In this document: positions 7,616 to 15,795 of the stretch, one piece after another | Layout: the number at the start of each line of letters is the position of its first letter | How positions within the stretch are numbered: position 1 is the stretch's first letter | Assembly (NCBI RefSeq): GCF_019880245.1 | Contig: NZ_CP082286.1 | Location: forward strand, 1,320,521-1,384,520 | Direction: 5' to 3' | Length of the DNA: 64,000 bases | Source: Halobaculum roseum | GTDB lineage: Archaea > Halobacteriota > Halobacteria > Halobacteriales > Haloferacaceae | Notes under the pieces: model-generated | Seen by the model: the letters and a program-made list of their open reading frames with translations, nothing else | Databases searched by the model: none | Told to the model about the DNA's origin: nothing | Translations under genes and position numbers: made by a program

Positions 7616-8023
7616 GCCGTCGGCGTCCGGGTCGCCCTCGCGGTAGCCGACGAGGAGGTTCACCACGACGGCGGTGACCGCGGTCGCGGCGACGAACACC
7701 CAGAACGCCGCGCTCGCCGCGGCCCCGAGGTTCCGGCTGACGGTGTACAGCGTGGCGCCCGCGAGGAAGGCGATCGCGAACGGCGCGACGAACGCGGCGT
7801 CCCCCCAGTCGCCGCCGGCGTTGCGGTACTCGACGGCGTAGCCCCAGACGTTGCCGACGGTGAACTGGAAGATCACGAGCCAGAACAGGCCGACGAGGAC
7901 GGCGAAGAGCGGGCGAGCACCGTCCATGAGTCGGGTGCCGGCGCCCGCGAGGAACACCGCGAGCATGAGGGCGTGCAAGGGCCGAAGCCGGGCGGCGAGG
8001 CGGTCGTGGAGGGCCATGGTCAT
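7598..8023 (-). CDS. Four-helix membrane protein, hypothetical
   Basis: The 141 residues contain four hydrophobic segments (about 15-32, 37-58, 76-98 and 102-124). The loop VEYRNAGGDWGDAAF between helices two and three carries most of the charge. The start could be the ATG at 8023 or the one six bases later. It ends inside the 3' end of the convergent hydrolase gene, an overlap of 18 bases. Transcription factor S lies just upstream on the same strand with 30 bases between, so the two may be co-transcribed. No family recognised. Confidence 0.65.
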   Translation of the reverse strand: MTMALHDRLAARLRPLHALMLAVFLAGAGTRLMDGARPLFAVLVGLFWLVIFQFTVGNVWGYAVEYRNAGGDWGDAAFVAPFAIAFLAGATLYTVSRNLGAAASAAFWVFVAATAVTAVVVNLLVGYREGDPDADGSQLAE

Positions 8024-8053
8024 CGCACTCTCGGCGGCGGTAAAACTCCGTCG

Positions 8054-8377
8054 TCAGTTGTACTCCCGCCACCGATAGCCGCACTCCTTGCACTTGAAGA
8101 AGCGCGTCGGCGGCTCGTCGGCGGCGCCGGTCTGTTTGATCGTGTACCACGCGACGGTGTGCCCGCACTCGTCGCAGATCACGTCGTCGGAGGTCGGCTT
8201 CCCCTCGAAGTTTGCGCCCTCCTCGGTTTCGATCACGTCGTCGTCGGTCTGGGCCTCGGTGGAGACGAACTGCGCGGCCAGGTCCTCGTCGCGGTCGGCG
8301 GTCGCGCCGCACGAGGAGCACACCATTACCCCGTCCTCGGTGCGCATCATCGAGCCGCAGTCGTCACAGAACTGCAT
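8054..8377 (-). CDS. tfs: Transcription factor S (TFS), TFIIS/RPB9-like RNA polymerase cleavage factor
   Basis: The protein has 107 residues with two zinc ribbons. The N-terminal ribbon uses Cys4, Cys7, Cys20 and Cys23, and the C-terminal ribbon uses Cys68, Cys71, Cys96 and Cys99. The tip of the second ribbon reads QTGAADEPPTRFF, with Asp87-Glu88 as the acidic pair that enters the polymerase secondary channel and stimulates cleavage of backtracked RNA. Length and architecture match archaeal TFS exactly. It heads a group of minus-strand genes; the start ATG is preceded by a short spacer from the acidic zinc protein upstream. Confidence 0.93.
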   Translation of the reverse strand: MQFCDDCGSMMRTEDGVMVCSSCGATADRDEDLAAQFVSTEAQTDDDVIETEEGANFEGKPTSDDVICDECGHTVAWYTIKQTGAADEPPTRFFKCKECGYRWREYN

Positions 8378-8409
8378 ACCGCGTCCTACCCGGTCCGCAC
8401 CGGTATGAC

Positions 8410-9147
8410 TTACGCGTCGTCGGCGGCGGAGGTGTCGCCGTCGCTGCCGGTCGACGCCCCGCCGTCGCCGACGGAGTCGACGCTGGCGTCGCCGTCGCCG
8501 GAGTCGGCACTGGCGGCGACGGCAGCGAAGTCGGGCCTGCCCTCGGCGGTCACCATCGGGCACCCGCGGACGCGAAAGCGATCGCCGTCGACGACCTCGA
8601 CGATGTCAGTGTCGTCGTGGCCGCAGGCGACGTCCGGCGGCGCCGAGAGGTACGGACACCGCTGGCAGTACTCCCGTTTGTCGAGGACGTGTTCGGGGCG
8701 GGTGTCGCGGTCACGCGTGGGGGACTCGTCGACGCGCTCGGCGGCCCCCTCGGGCGGGTCGTACGCGCCGAGCCCGTCCGGGTCGGACGACGCCGCGTCA
8801 TCGGCGTCGAGCGACTCCCACAGCGCCTCGGTGTCGATGTCGCCCACGTCGACCTCCTCGAACGGGTCGCGGTCGCCGGGTGCGTCGCGGTTCCGGTTCT
8901 CGCCGACCCGCCTGGCGAGCTCCCCCAGCGGGGCGCTCCCGCCGCGGTCGCGGGGGCCGGCGGTCGCGTCGCCGGCGGTCGCGTCGCCCGCGATCGGGTC
9001 GTCGCTTCGATCCGGATCGCCGTGGGTCGGATCGTCCGACGCGAACGGGTTCCGCACCCGCGGCGTCCCCTCCCCGTCGGACTCCGACTCGTCGCGAGGG
9101 TCGCCGTCGGCCTCGGCGTCGCCGTCGGCGTCGCGGTCGTCGGGCAT
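8410..9147 (-). CDS. Acidic haloarchaeal protein with a Cys/His metal-binding motif
   Basis: The protein has 245 residues, mostly low-complexity Asp/Gly/Ser sequence. The only ordered-looking part is residues 160-205: YCQRCPY, then VACGHDD, then FRVRGCPMV, giving Cys-x2-Cys, Cys-x-His and a final Cys that could bind one zinc. The start ATG is directly next to the stop of the upstream coiled-coil gene (no intervening base), so the pair is almost certainly one operon. I do not recognise the family. The long disordered flanks are typical of halophile adaptor proteins. Confidence 0.65.
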   Translation of the reverse strand: MPDDRDADGDAEADGDPRDESESDGEGTPRVRNPFASDDPTHGDPDRSDDPIAGDATAGDATAGPRDRGGSAPLGELARRVGENRNRDAPGDRDPFEEVDVGDIDTEALWESLDADDAASSDPDGLGAYDPPEGAAERVDESPTRDRDTRPEHVLDKREYCQRCPYLSAPPDVACGHDDTDIVEVVDGDRFRVRGCPMVTAEGRPDFAAVAASADSGDGDASVDSVGDGGASTGSDGDTSAADDA

Positions 9148-9960
9148 CTACTCCCCCTCGAAGATGTCCCGCGTCTCCCGTTCGTCGACCGTCTCCCCCT
9201 CCAGCGCGGGGCGGGCGCCGACCGCGAGCGACGGCGACCCGAAGAAGCCGGCGGCCGGTTCGACCGTCTCGAACGTGCTCCCGCAGTGGGGACACTCCGG
9301 GCTCGATAACAGCCCGAGCCGGACGCTCCCGCCGCAGCCGTCGCAGTCGGCCGTCGCGATCCCGAGGCGGTTTGCCTCGTCCTTCAGGTCGGCCGCCGCG
9401 CGGCGGTGCGCCTCGCGGGACTCCAGCGTCGAGACGCGGGCGCGGACGTCGGAGAGCACGGCGGCGAGCCTGGAGAGCTTCTCGTCGTGCTCGTCGGCGG
9501 CGTCCGTGAGGTACTCCAGCACCTCCTCGTAGTTCGCGAAGCCGCTCTCGAACGTCTCCTCCAGGTCCGACAGGTCCCCACGGAGCGAGTCGACGTCCTC
9601 GGCCAGGTCCTCGACCGACTCGACGCCCGCCAGCCCCGGGTGGTCGTGGTCGGCCTCGGCCTTCCCGTCGGTCTCGCGTTTGACCTGGATCACCCGCGAG
9701 CGGACGTCGTCGATCTTCTCGTCGAGCTCGCGATCCAGCTCGTCGATGCGGCTCTCGATCACGTCGAGCCGCGAGGCGGCCTCCCCGGCGTCGCCGACCG
9801 TCGACGGGTCCGGAAGCTCCTCCTCGTGCTCGTCGAGCAGTTTGGCGACCGTGACCGCCCGAGCCAGCACCTCCTCGCGCGATCGGCCCGTCTCCCCTGC
9901 GCGGGCCTCGATCCACTCGCGAAGGACGCCCGGCAGCCCCTCGACCTGCTCACCGTCCAT
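9148..9960 (-). CDS. Coiled-coil protein with C-terminal zinc ribbon
   Basis: The protein has 270 residues. The first 50 are a helical region containing REEVLARAVTVAKLLDEHEEE. Residues 65-195 form heptad-rich coiled coil (DVIESRIDELDRELDEKIDD and following). A zinc ribbon follows near residues 204-232 with CDGCGGSV and CPHCGSTF. The order coiled coil then ribbon suggests an oligomeric adaptor, but no function is known to me. It is the first gene of a two-gene unit with the acidic Cys/His protein. A 188-base gap separates it from the RecA-like gene further upstream on the same strand. Confidence 0.65.
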   Translation of the reverse strand: MDGEQVEGLPGVLREWIEARAGETGRSREEVLARAVTVAKLLDEHEEELPDPSTVGDAGEAASRLDVIESRIDELDRELDEKIDDVRSRVIQVKRETDGKAEADHDHPGLAGVESVEDLAEDVDSLRGDLSDLEETFESGFANYEEVLEYLTDAADEHDEKLSRLAAVLSDVRARVSTLESREAHRRAAADLKDEANRLGIATADCDGCGGSVRLGLLSSPECPHCGSTFETVEPAAGFFGSPSLAVGARPALEGETVDERETRDIFEGE

Positions 9961-10148
9961 CTACCGGTCCGTAAGGAGTGTGCAGGTAAATAGTACCGGC
10001 CCAGCTATCGGGGATAGTATCGAGAGATGACATCCTCGTCGCCGGACGGTGGCGTCGAGTTCGGCGTCGGTCGTGTCTCCGGCGGGGGCACATCCGTTAT
10101 CCTCGCGATCGGCGCCGGACCTCGACGCGACCGCGCCGGTGTGGGCCG

Positions 10149-10985
10149 TCACCGGATCTTCCGCACGTCGCTGATGTCGAGGCCGCCGTCGTGGATCTCC
10201 GTCTCGAAGCGGACGATGTTCTCCGACTCGAGCTGCGAGAGCACGCCGCGGAACTCGCGGACGACCATCGTCCGGGCGCGCTTGGAGCCGCCCGACTCCC
10301 AGCTGAACTGGAGGGTTCCGCCGCTGCCGTCGACGAGCTGCCCCAGTTGCCGGTCGGTGATCGTGTCCGTGTTGACGAGCGCGAGCAGCAGCCCGCCCCA
10401 CGAGTGGACGGCCTTCGCGAGCCCGCGGACCAGCATCGCCACGTCGGCCCACTCGACCTCGCCGCCGGAGGCGCCGACGAGGTCGGTGACGGCGTCGATC
10501 ACGACGAGGTTGCCGGCCGCGTTGTCCGTCAGGTACTCGCCGAGCGCGGAGAGGACGCCGTCTCGGTTGCCGGCCCTCCCGAGGTCGTGGATGGTGCTGG
10601 TGGCGCCCATGTACCACTCGCGCGGGATGGCAGACAGCTGGAAGTACTCCGGCGAGAGGTCGGCGAACTCGATCCCCTCGACGGCGGCGTCGACGATCTC
10701 GTCGGCCATCGTGTAGCGCAGCTCGCGCTCGATGTAGTCGGCGTCGGTGGTGAACGAGAGGTAGTGAACCTCCGGCGGAACCGCCGCCGCGTCGTCGAGA
10801 TCACCGTAGTAGAGGTCGAACGTCTCGTCGTCGACGCGGGCGAGCGCGTTCATCGCGGCGCTCGTGTAGGCGAACTCCCGGGCGCCGGCGCCTGACTCGC
10901 CGGCGACGAGCACGACGCTGCCCTCCGGGGCACCGCCGCCGAGCACCGAGTCGAGCTGGGCGACCCCGAACGGGATCCGGTCCAT
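10149..10985 (-). CDS. RecA/KaiC-like ATPase-fold protein with degenerate Walker A
   Basis: The 278 residues begin MDRIPFGVAQLDSVLGGGAP, the usual opening of KaiC/RadA-like haloarchaeal proteins (FGVxxLDxxLGGG). The P-loop position reads GESGAGAREF instead of GxxxxGKT/S, so the phosphate-binding Lys and Thr/Ser are missing. A Walker B strand NLVVIDAVTDLVG is kept at about residues 160-172. The C-terminal part resembles the GvpD/HTR-like group. It may be a nucleotide-independent regulator or bind a partner RecA-fold protein. The start ATG lies 262 bases from the GHMP gene upstream, a gap with palindromic GC-rich sequence. Confidence 0.7.
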   Translation of the reverse strand: MDRIPFGVAQLDSVLGGGAPEGSVVLVAGESGAGAREFAYTSAAMNALARVDDETFDLYYGDLDDAAAVPPEVHYLSFTTDADYIERELRYTMADEIVDAAVEGIEFADLSPEYFQLSAIPREWYMGATSTIHDLGRAGNRDGVLSALGEYLTDNAAGNLVVIDAVTDLVGASGGEVEWADVAMLVRGLAKAVHSWGGLLLALVNTDTITDRQLGQLVDGSGGTLQFSWESGGSKRARTMVVREFRGVLSQLESENIVRFETEIHDGGLDISDVRKIR

Positions 10986-11247
10986 GGAGTGAGACAATCC
11001 GGGCGCGTGCTTAGTCGTTGTGCCGGCCGGGGCGGAACGGGCGATCCGGTGTGAACGGAACGACCGTCGAGAACAGGCCACATGAGCCGATCGGGCACAG
11101 GCACCGTCACGTGACAGCCACGACCTCCCCAGCCGATTCACTCGGCCGTTCGCTTCGCTCACGGCCTCGCTCATCCCTCGCGCGCTTCCGGCGCGGACGG
11201 ACCCGCGCCGGCGCGCGCCACCGCAGAGATCGTTCAGTCGTCGCCAG

Positions 11248-12276
11248 TCATTCCTCCGCCGGCCGGATATCCGCGCCGCTGTTCCGCGGCCGCACGACCC
11301 GCACGTCCCCGGCGACGCCGGCGGCAGCGAGGGCGTCCTCCCCGGCCTCGCGCGCGGTCTCGGCCCGGTCGGCGTCGGTGACGCCGTACACGACGGGGCC
11401 CCACGAGGACTGCCCCGCGCCGTAGACCGCGGGGTCGTCGCCCACCTCGGCGACGATGTCGCCCACCGGCGGGCGGTAGACGCCGCCCTGCTCGTCGGCG
11501 AACCACGCGCCGTTGAGCCGGCCGATCTCCTCGACGGCGGCGCCGAAGCGCTCGGCGGACCCCTCCGCGACGGCGGGCAGCAGGCGGCGCTGGATCGCGC
11601 CGGCGACGCGGTCGGCCACGGCGGGGTCGGCGTCCTCGACCGCGCGCCGGATGGCGGAGTCCTCGGCGTCGCCGGCGCGGCCCGGGTCCGCCTCCGGGAT
11701 GACGAGGAGGAACCGCCAGTCGTCGGGCACGCGGTGGCGGGCGGCGACGGCCGGGACCGTCCAGTCGCCGTCGGCGGGGCGGTCGGTGGTGAACCGCCCG
11801 GTCGGGTGGCCCGCGTCGAGGACGAACCCGCCGGCCTCGAACGTCGCGACGCCGATTCCCGAGCGGCCGCCCCGGCCCAGCGCCGGCGCGCGCTCGCGAA
11901 CCCGCGGGTCGCGACCGTGCGCGCGGGCCACCCCGGCGAGCGTCGCGAGCGCCAGCTGCGTCCCGCTTCCGAGGCCCATGTGGCGCGGGAGCTCCGATTC
12001 GACGGCGACGCGCGCGCCGTCGACATCGAGCAGGTCGCAGGCGCGTGCCGCGTACTCGCGGGCGGCGTCGTGGTCGCTCTCGACCGCGTCCGCCGGGGCG
12101 ACGCGGAGCCGGACGCGGGGCGCGTCGAGGCCGACGCCGACGGCGCCGTACAGCCGTTCGTGCGCCAGCGAGAGGTTGCCGAAGCCGAAGTGCAGGCGCG
12201 CGCCGGACTCGACCGTGACCGTGGAGGCGGACGGGGAGGGGGCGTCCGAGCGGCGGTCGTGCGTGTCGTCCGGCAT
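11248..12276 (-). CDS. Beta-ribofuranosylaminobenzene 5'-phosphate synthase-like GHMP-family protein
   Basis: The protein has 342 residues. After a 20-residue polar extension the sequence VTVESGARLHFGFGNLS matches the N-terminal strand of beta-RFAP synthases. The GHMP glycine-rich loop is LPRHMGLGSGTQLALA, residues about 95-110. The mid and C-terminal blocks (GGFVLDAGH, LNGAWFADEQGGVY, GAGQSSWGPVVYG) also fit. In methanogens this enzyme condenses p-aminobenzoate-type substrates with PRPP in methanopterin synthesis. Haloarchaea use folate-type C1 carriers, so the substrate here is open. A single gene; the neighbour upstream is an oxidoreductase 162 bases away. Confidence 0.75.
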   Translation of the reverse strand: MPDDTHDRRSDAPSPSASTVTVESGARLHFGFGNLSLAHERLYGAVGVGLDAPRVRLRVAPADAVESDHDAAREYAARACDLLDVDGARVAVESELPRHMGLGSGTQLALATLAGVARAHGRDPRVRERAPALGRGGRSGIGVATFEAGGFVLDAGHPTGRFTTDRPADGDWTVPAVAARHRVPDDWRFLLVIPEADPGRAGDAEDSAIRRAVEDADPAVADRVAGAIQRRLLPAVAEGSAERFGAAVEEIGRLNGAWFADEQGGVYRPPVGDIVAEVGDDPAVYGAGQSSWGPVVYGVTDADRAETAREAGEDALAAAGVAGDVRVVRPRNSGADIRPAEE

Positions 12277-12438
12277 GGCGTCTCTGGTCGGGATCCGGTC
12301 GACATGGGGGTGTCGGTTTCGACAGCGGACAATACGGACGGTGTCTGGGGCGGCGGCAACGACGGAAACGACGGTGACGGCGACGACAACGGTGGCACCC
12401 GGAACGGCGGCGGTGCGAGAATGTCGCGGACGGCCGCG

Positions 12439-13551
12439 CTACAGCCGTTCGGCGATCGACTCGCCGGCGTCGATCCCGTTCCACAGCGCCGCGGCGACGC
12501 GACCGCGTCCGGCGACCCAGTCGCCGGCGGGGAACAGCCCCGCCTCGCGGGCGGTCGCGACCGCATCGGCGACTCCGTCGCCATCGGCGCCGGCGGTGCT
12601 GCCGTCGTCAGTGTCGCCGACGAGCCCCTCGTTCGGGAGCGCGTAGCGCCAGCCCTGGTCGTCGACCCAGTCGGGGTCGGTCAGGCGGTCGTCGCCGACG
12701 AGGTCGGCCGCCCGCGTCGCCGCCGCGTCCGCCGCCTCGTCGAGGGGATCGTCGTAGTGTTCGGTCGACCACTCGGGGCTCATCTGGACGATCAGCAGGC
12801 TCTCGCCGTCGGGGACGTGCCCGCGCTTGCACTCCTCCCGGGAGAGCCAGCCGATCTCGTGGGCCTTGTCCACGTCGACGAGCCCGTACCACGGCACGTC
12901 GAGCTCGAAGGGGTAGTGCAACACGAGCGTCCGCACCGTGCGGAACTCGACCCCGTCGACGGCCGTCCGCAGGGCCGCGAGTGCGTCTTCCCCCTCCTCC
13001 CCGGACCACTCTGTCGCCGCGAGCAGGTCGGCCGTCTGGGGCGCCGGCGGCGTGAGCAACAACGCGTCGAAGGGGCCGTGTTCGGCGCCGTCGGTGTCGG
13101 TGACCGTCCACGTGTCGGCGCCGCCGTCGCGACCGGCGGCCTTGCCGCGGGCGATCGACTCCGCGCGCGTCGTCTTTCGGACCTCGGCGTCGGTCTCGGC
13201 GAGCAGCCGTTTGGCGAACTGGGTGATCCCCGCCTCCCAGGTGTACTTGTGCTCGTCGGCGCCGTCGCCGGGGGCGATCTCGCCGTCGGCGCCGAACGTC
13301 CACACCGGCTCGGCGATGTCGACGAGGCCGTCCTCGCCGAGATCGCGGACCAGATCGCCGGTCCGGTCGTCGGGGAGCTTCACGTAGTTGGCGCCGTGGT
13401 CGTAGCGACAACCGTCCTTCCGCCGCGTCGCCGCCCGTCCGCCGACGCCGCGGGACTTCTCGAGGATCGTCACGTCGTGGTCGGTGTCGCGGAGGGCGTA
13501 CGCCGCGCCGGCGCCCGCGAGCCCGGCGCCGACGATGCCGATGTGTGCCAT
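12439..13551 (-). CDS. FAD/NAD(P)-dependent amine-oxidase-like oxidoreductase (renalase-like)
   Basis: The 370 residues begin MAHIGIVGAGLAGAGAAYAL, a dinucleotide-binding GxGxxGxxxA fold, followed by EKSRGVGGRAATRR at 32-45. That second block is the hallmark of the renalase / FAD-dependent oxidoreductase group. The C-terminal GLFPAGDWVAGRGRVAAALWNG region closes the FAD site. It is expected to be cytoplasmic and to oxidise a reduced nicotinamide isomer or an amine. An in-frame GTG directly precedes the ATG; I chose the ATG because it gives the usual tight N-terminus before strand one. Upstream, the HAD gene diverges. Confidence 0.8.
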   Translation of the reverse strand: MAHIGIVGAGLAGAGAAYALRDTDHDVTILEKSRGVGGRAATRRKDGCRYDHGANYVKLPDDRTGDLVRDLGEDGLVDIAEPVWTFGADGEIAPGDGADEHKYTWEAGITQFAKRLLAETDAEVRKTTRAESIARGKAAGRDGGADTWTVTDTDGAEHGPFDALLLTPPAPQTADLLAATEWSGEEGEDALAALRTAVDGVEFRTVRTLVLHYPFELDVPWYGLVDVDKAHEIGWLSREECKRGHVPDGESLLIVQMSPEWSTEHYDDPLDEAADAAATRAADLVGDDRLTDPDWVDDQGWRYALPNEGLVGDTDDGSTAGADGDGVADAVATAREAGLFPAGDWVAGRGRVAAALWNGIDAGESIAERL

Positions 13552-13661
13552 CACCGCATGCAGGGGCGCCGGCTCCGTATCGCTTGCGGGCGCTCGGACA
13601 CCGTTCTCACGGCCGAGACCGTGTGTGAAAGCCTTATGGCGGACGACACGCCAGTACCGCC

Positions 13662-14315
13662 ATGTACGACGCGATCGTCTTCGACAACGACGGGGTGCTC
13701 GTGGGGCGCACCCACTACGACGTGCTCCACGAGGCCGCCTGGGACGCCTTCGAGGCGCTCTCGGTGGCCGATCCCGACCCCGAACACGTCGAGTCGATGG
13801 TCGTCGGCGTCTCCCCCGAACAGGTCGAGGAGGTGTGCGACACCTACGACCTCACGCCCCGGGAGTTCTGGGCGATGCGCGACCGCACGGCCTTCGAGGC
13901 CCAGCGCCGCGAGGTCCATGCGGGAAACAAGCGCCTGTACGACGACGTCGACGTGCTCCGGGACCTCTCGGCGCCGCTCGGCATCGTCTCCTCGAACCAG
14001 CACGAGACGGTGGAGTTCCTCCTCGATCACTTCGGCGTCGCCGACCTCTTCGACACCGCCTACGGCCGCGAGCCGACCGTCGAGAGCCTCCGCCGAAAGA
14101 AGCCCAACAGCCACTACATCGACCGCGCGCTCGCGGATCTGGAGGCCGAGACGGCGCTGTTCGTCGGCGACAACGAGTCCGACATCGAGGCCGCCGACAA
14201 CGCCGGCATCGACTCGGCGTTCATCCGCCGCCCCCACCGCGAGGACTGGACCCTCTCGGTCACGCCGACGTACGACATCGACGGGCTGGCAGATCTCCAG
14301 GCGATCTGTAACTGA
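13662..14315 (+). CDS. HAD-superfamily hydrolase
   Basis: The 217-residue protein has all HAD motifs. Motif I is DNDGVLV (nucleophile Asp8 and acid Asp10), motif II is SSNQ at about residue 109, the motif III Lys lies in RRKKPNSHYI, and motif IV is GDNESD near residue 167. The helical cap sits between motifs I and II (C1 cap). These enzymes are usually phosphatases of small metabolites, with the substrate set by the cap. It is separated by 111 bases from the aldo-keto reductase on the same strand. Confidence 0.83.
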   Translation: MYDAIVFDNDGVLVGRTHYDVLHEAAWDAFEALSVADPDPEHVESMVVGVSPEQVEEVCDTYDLTPREFWAMRDRTAFEAQRREVHAGNKRLYDDVDVLRDLSAPLGIVSSNQHETVEFLLDHFGVADLFDTAYGREPTVESLRRKKPNSHYIDRALADLEAETALFVGDNESDIEAADNAGIDSAFIRRPHREDWTLSVTPTYDIDGLADLQAICN

Positions 14316-14426
14316 CCGCCGAACCTGCCCGCGACCGCCGACCACTGTCGTCGTTCTCGCGACCGCCGACCGCCACGCTTGCCCCACGACCGCCGACGCT
14401 TTCTCCCCGCCTCCCGATCGGCACGT

Positions 14427-15224
14427 ATGAACACGGATCTCGATCTCCCGCCCGTCGGCCTCGGCACGATGGGCCTCGACGGCGACGAGGGCGCCCGCGC
14501 GGTCGAGACGGCGCTCGACGTCGGCTACCGGCACCTCGACACCGCGCAGGTGTACGAGAACGAGGCGACCGTCGGCGCCGGCCTCGCGGCGGCCCTCGAC
14601 GACGGGGTCGTCGCCCGCGAGGACGTGACCGTCGCGACGAAGACCTGGATCGACCGCCTCGCGCCCGAGGACGTGCGCCCCTCGACGGAGGCGAGCCTGG
14701 ACCGACTGGGCCTCGACGCGGTCGACCTGCTGTACGTCCACCGACCGAAGGGCGGCTACGACCCCGCGGGTACGCTGGCGGCGTTCGACGCGCTCGTCGA
14801 CGACGGCCTCGTCGGCCACGTCGGCGTCTCGAACTTCGAGCTCGACGAACTCGACGAGGCGATCGACCTGCTCGACGCCCCGCTTTCGGGCCACCAGACG
14901 GAGTATCATCCCCTGTTCCGGCGGCCCGCGCTGCGCGAGCACGCCGTCGACCACGGCTACGCGCTGGTCGCGTACTCGCCGCTGGCCGGCGGTCGCGTCC
15001 GGGAGGTCGAGGCGGTACGCGCGGTCGCCGAGAAGCACGACGCGACGCCGGAGGCGGCGAGCATCGCGTGGCTCACGGACAAGGAGGGCGTCGCCACGAT
15101 CCCGAAGGCGACGAGCGAGCGCCACCTGCGCGCGAACCTCGCGGCGGCCGACCTCGACCTCGATCCCGAGGACCACGACCGGATCGACGGGATCGAACGC
15201 GAGGAGGAACTGTTCCCGGAGTGA
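14427..15224 (+). CDS. Aldo/keto reductase
   Basis: The protein has 265 residues and begins MNTDLDLPPVGLGTMGLDG. The tetrad is present: Asp in YRHLDTAQVYENE (Asp38 and Tyr43), Lys in VATKTW, and His in LLYVHRPKG. The QTEYHPL block and IPKATSERHLRANLAA near the end form the NADPH site. The enzyme reduces aldehydes or ketones with NADPH in the cytoplasm; the substrate is unknown. The preferred start is the ATG preceded by GCACGT; an upstream GTG would add a basic 16-residue leader without homology. Confidence 0.87.
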   Translation: MNTDLDLPPVGLGTMGLDGDEGARAVETALDVGYRHLDTAQVYENEATVGAGLAAALDDGVVAREDVTVATKTWIDRLAPEDVRPSTEASLDRLGLDAVDLLYVHRPKGGYDPAGTLAAFDALVDDGLVGHVGVSNFELDELDEAIDLLDAPLSGHQTEYHPLFRRPALREHAVDHGYALVAYSPLAGGRVREVEAVRAVAEKHDATPEAASIAWLTDKEGVATIPKATSERHLRANLAAADLDLDPEDHDRIDGIEREEELFPE

Positions 15225-15310
15225 GTCGACACACGTCGGCGCCCCCCGCCGCCGGCACCGTCGCCCGCCGTCGACCGTGGGTTCATGCCGCTGTGGCCCC
15301 CAGATCGGGT

Positions 15311-15730
15311 ATGAGCGATTCAGCCGAGCGGGCGCCCGAGGAGGACATCCCCGAGACCGACGAGGAGTGGCGCGAGCGACTGACCGAGGAGGAGTACGAG
15401 ATCCTCCGCGAGCGCGGGACGGAGGCGCGCTTCTCCGGCGAGCACGTCGACCGCGACGAGGACGGCGTCTACAAGTGCGCGGGCTGTGGCACCGTCGTCT
15501 TCGAGTCGGAGACGAAGTACGACTCCGGGTGTGGCTGGCCCAGCTTCTACGCCGCCGACGAGTCCAAGGTGACGCTGGAGGACGACGACCGCCACGGGAT
15601 GTCCCGCGTCGAGGTGAAGTGCGCCGTCTGCGACGGCCACCTCGGACACGTGTTCCAGGACGGCCCCGAGCCGACCGGCGAGCGCTTCTGCATCAACTCG
15701 GTCGCGCTCGACTTCGAGGCCGACGAGTAG
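15311..15730 (+). CDS. msrB: Peptide-methionine (R)-S-oxide reductase MsrB
   Basis: The protein has 139 residues. Structural zinc is bound by Cys56/Cys59 (KCAGCG) and Cys104/Cys107 (KCAVCDGH). The catalytic Cys127 sits in GERFCINSVAL and the probable recycling Cys74 in SGCGWPSF, both signatures of MsrB. It repairs oxidised methionine in proteins using thioredoxin-type reductant. It follows the aldo/keto reductase by 86 bases on the same strand and precedes a hydroxyacid dehydrogenase, a loose run of redox enzymes. Confidence 0.95.
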   Translation: MSDSAERAPEEDIPETDEEWRERLTEEEYEILRERGTEARFSGEHVDRDEDGVYKCAGCGTVVFESETKYDSGCGWPSFYAADESKVTLEDDDRHGMSRVEVKCAVCDGHLGHVFQDGPEPTGERFCINSVALDFEADE

Positions 15731-15760
15731 GCGGGCTGGACGCGAACGCACCGGCCACCG

Positions 15761-15775
15761 GCGAGTTTTTCTCGC
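15761..15775 (+). terminator. Possible terminator after msrB
   Basis: GCGAG-TTTTT-CTCGC forms a short stem around five T residues, 31 bases after the msrB stop. A T-run can terminate archaeal transcription, but it also lies close to the next start (15796) and could instead be part of that promoter. Confidence 0.3.
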
Positions 15776-15795
15776 GACCGACCGACGCGGTCGAT

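Noticed and set aside
11734..14430. Nearly 900-codon frame across GHMP and oxidoreductase genes
   Set aside because: Antisense shadow; the real genes have complete motifs on the minus strand.
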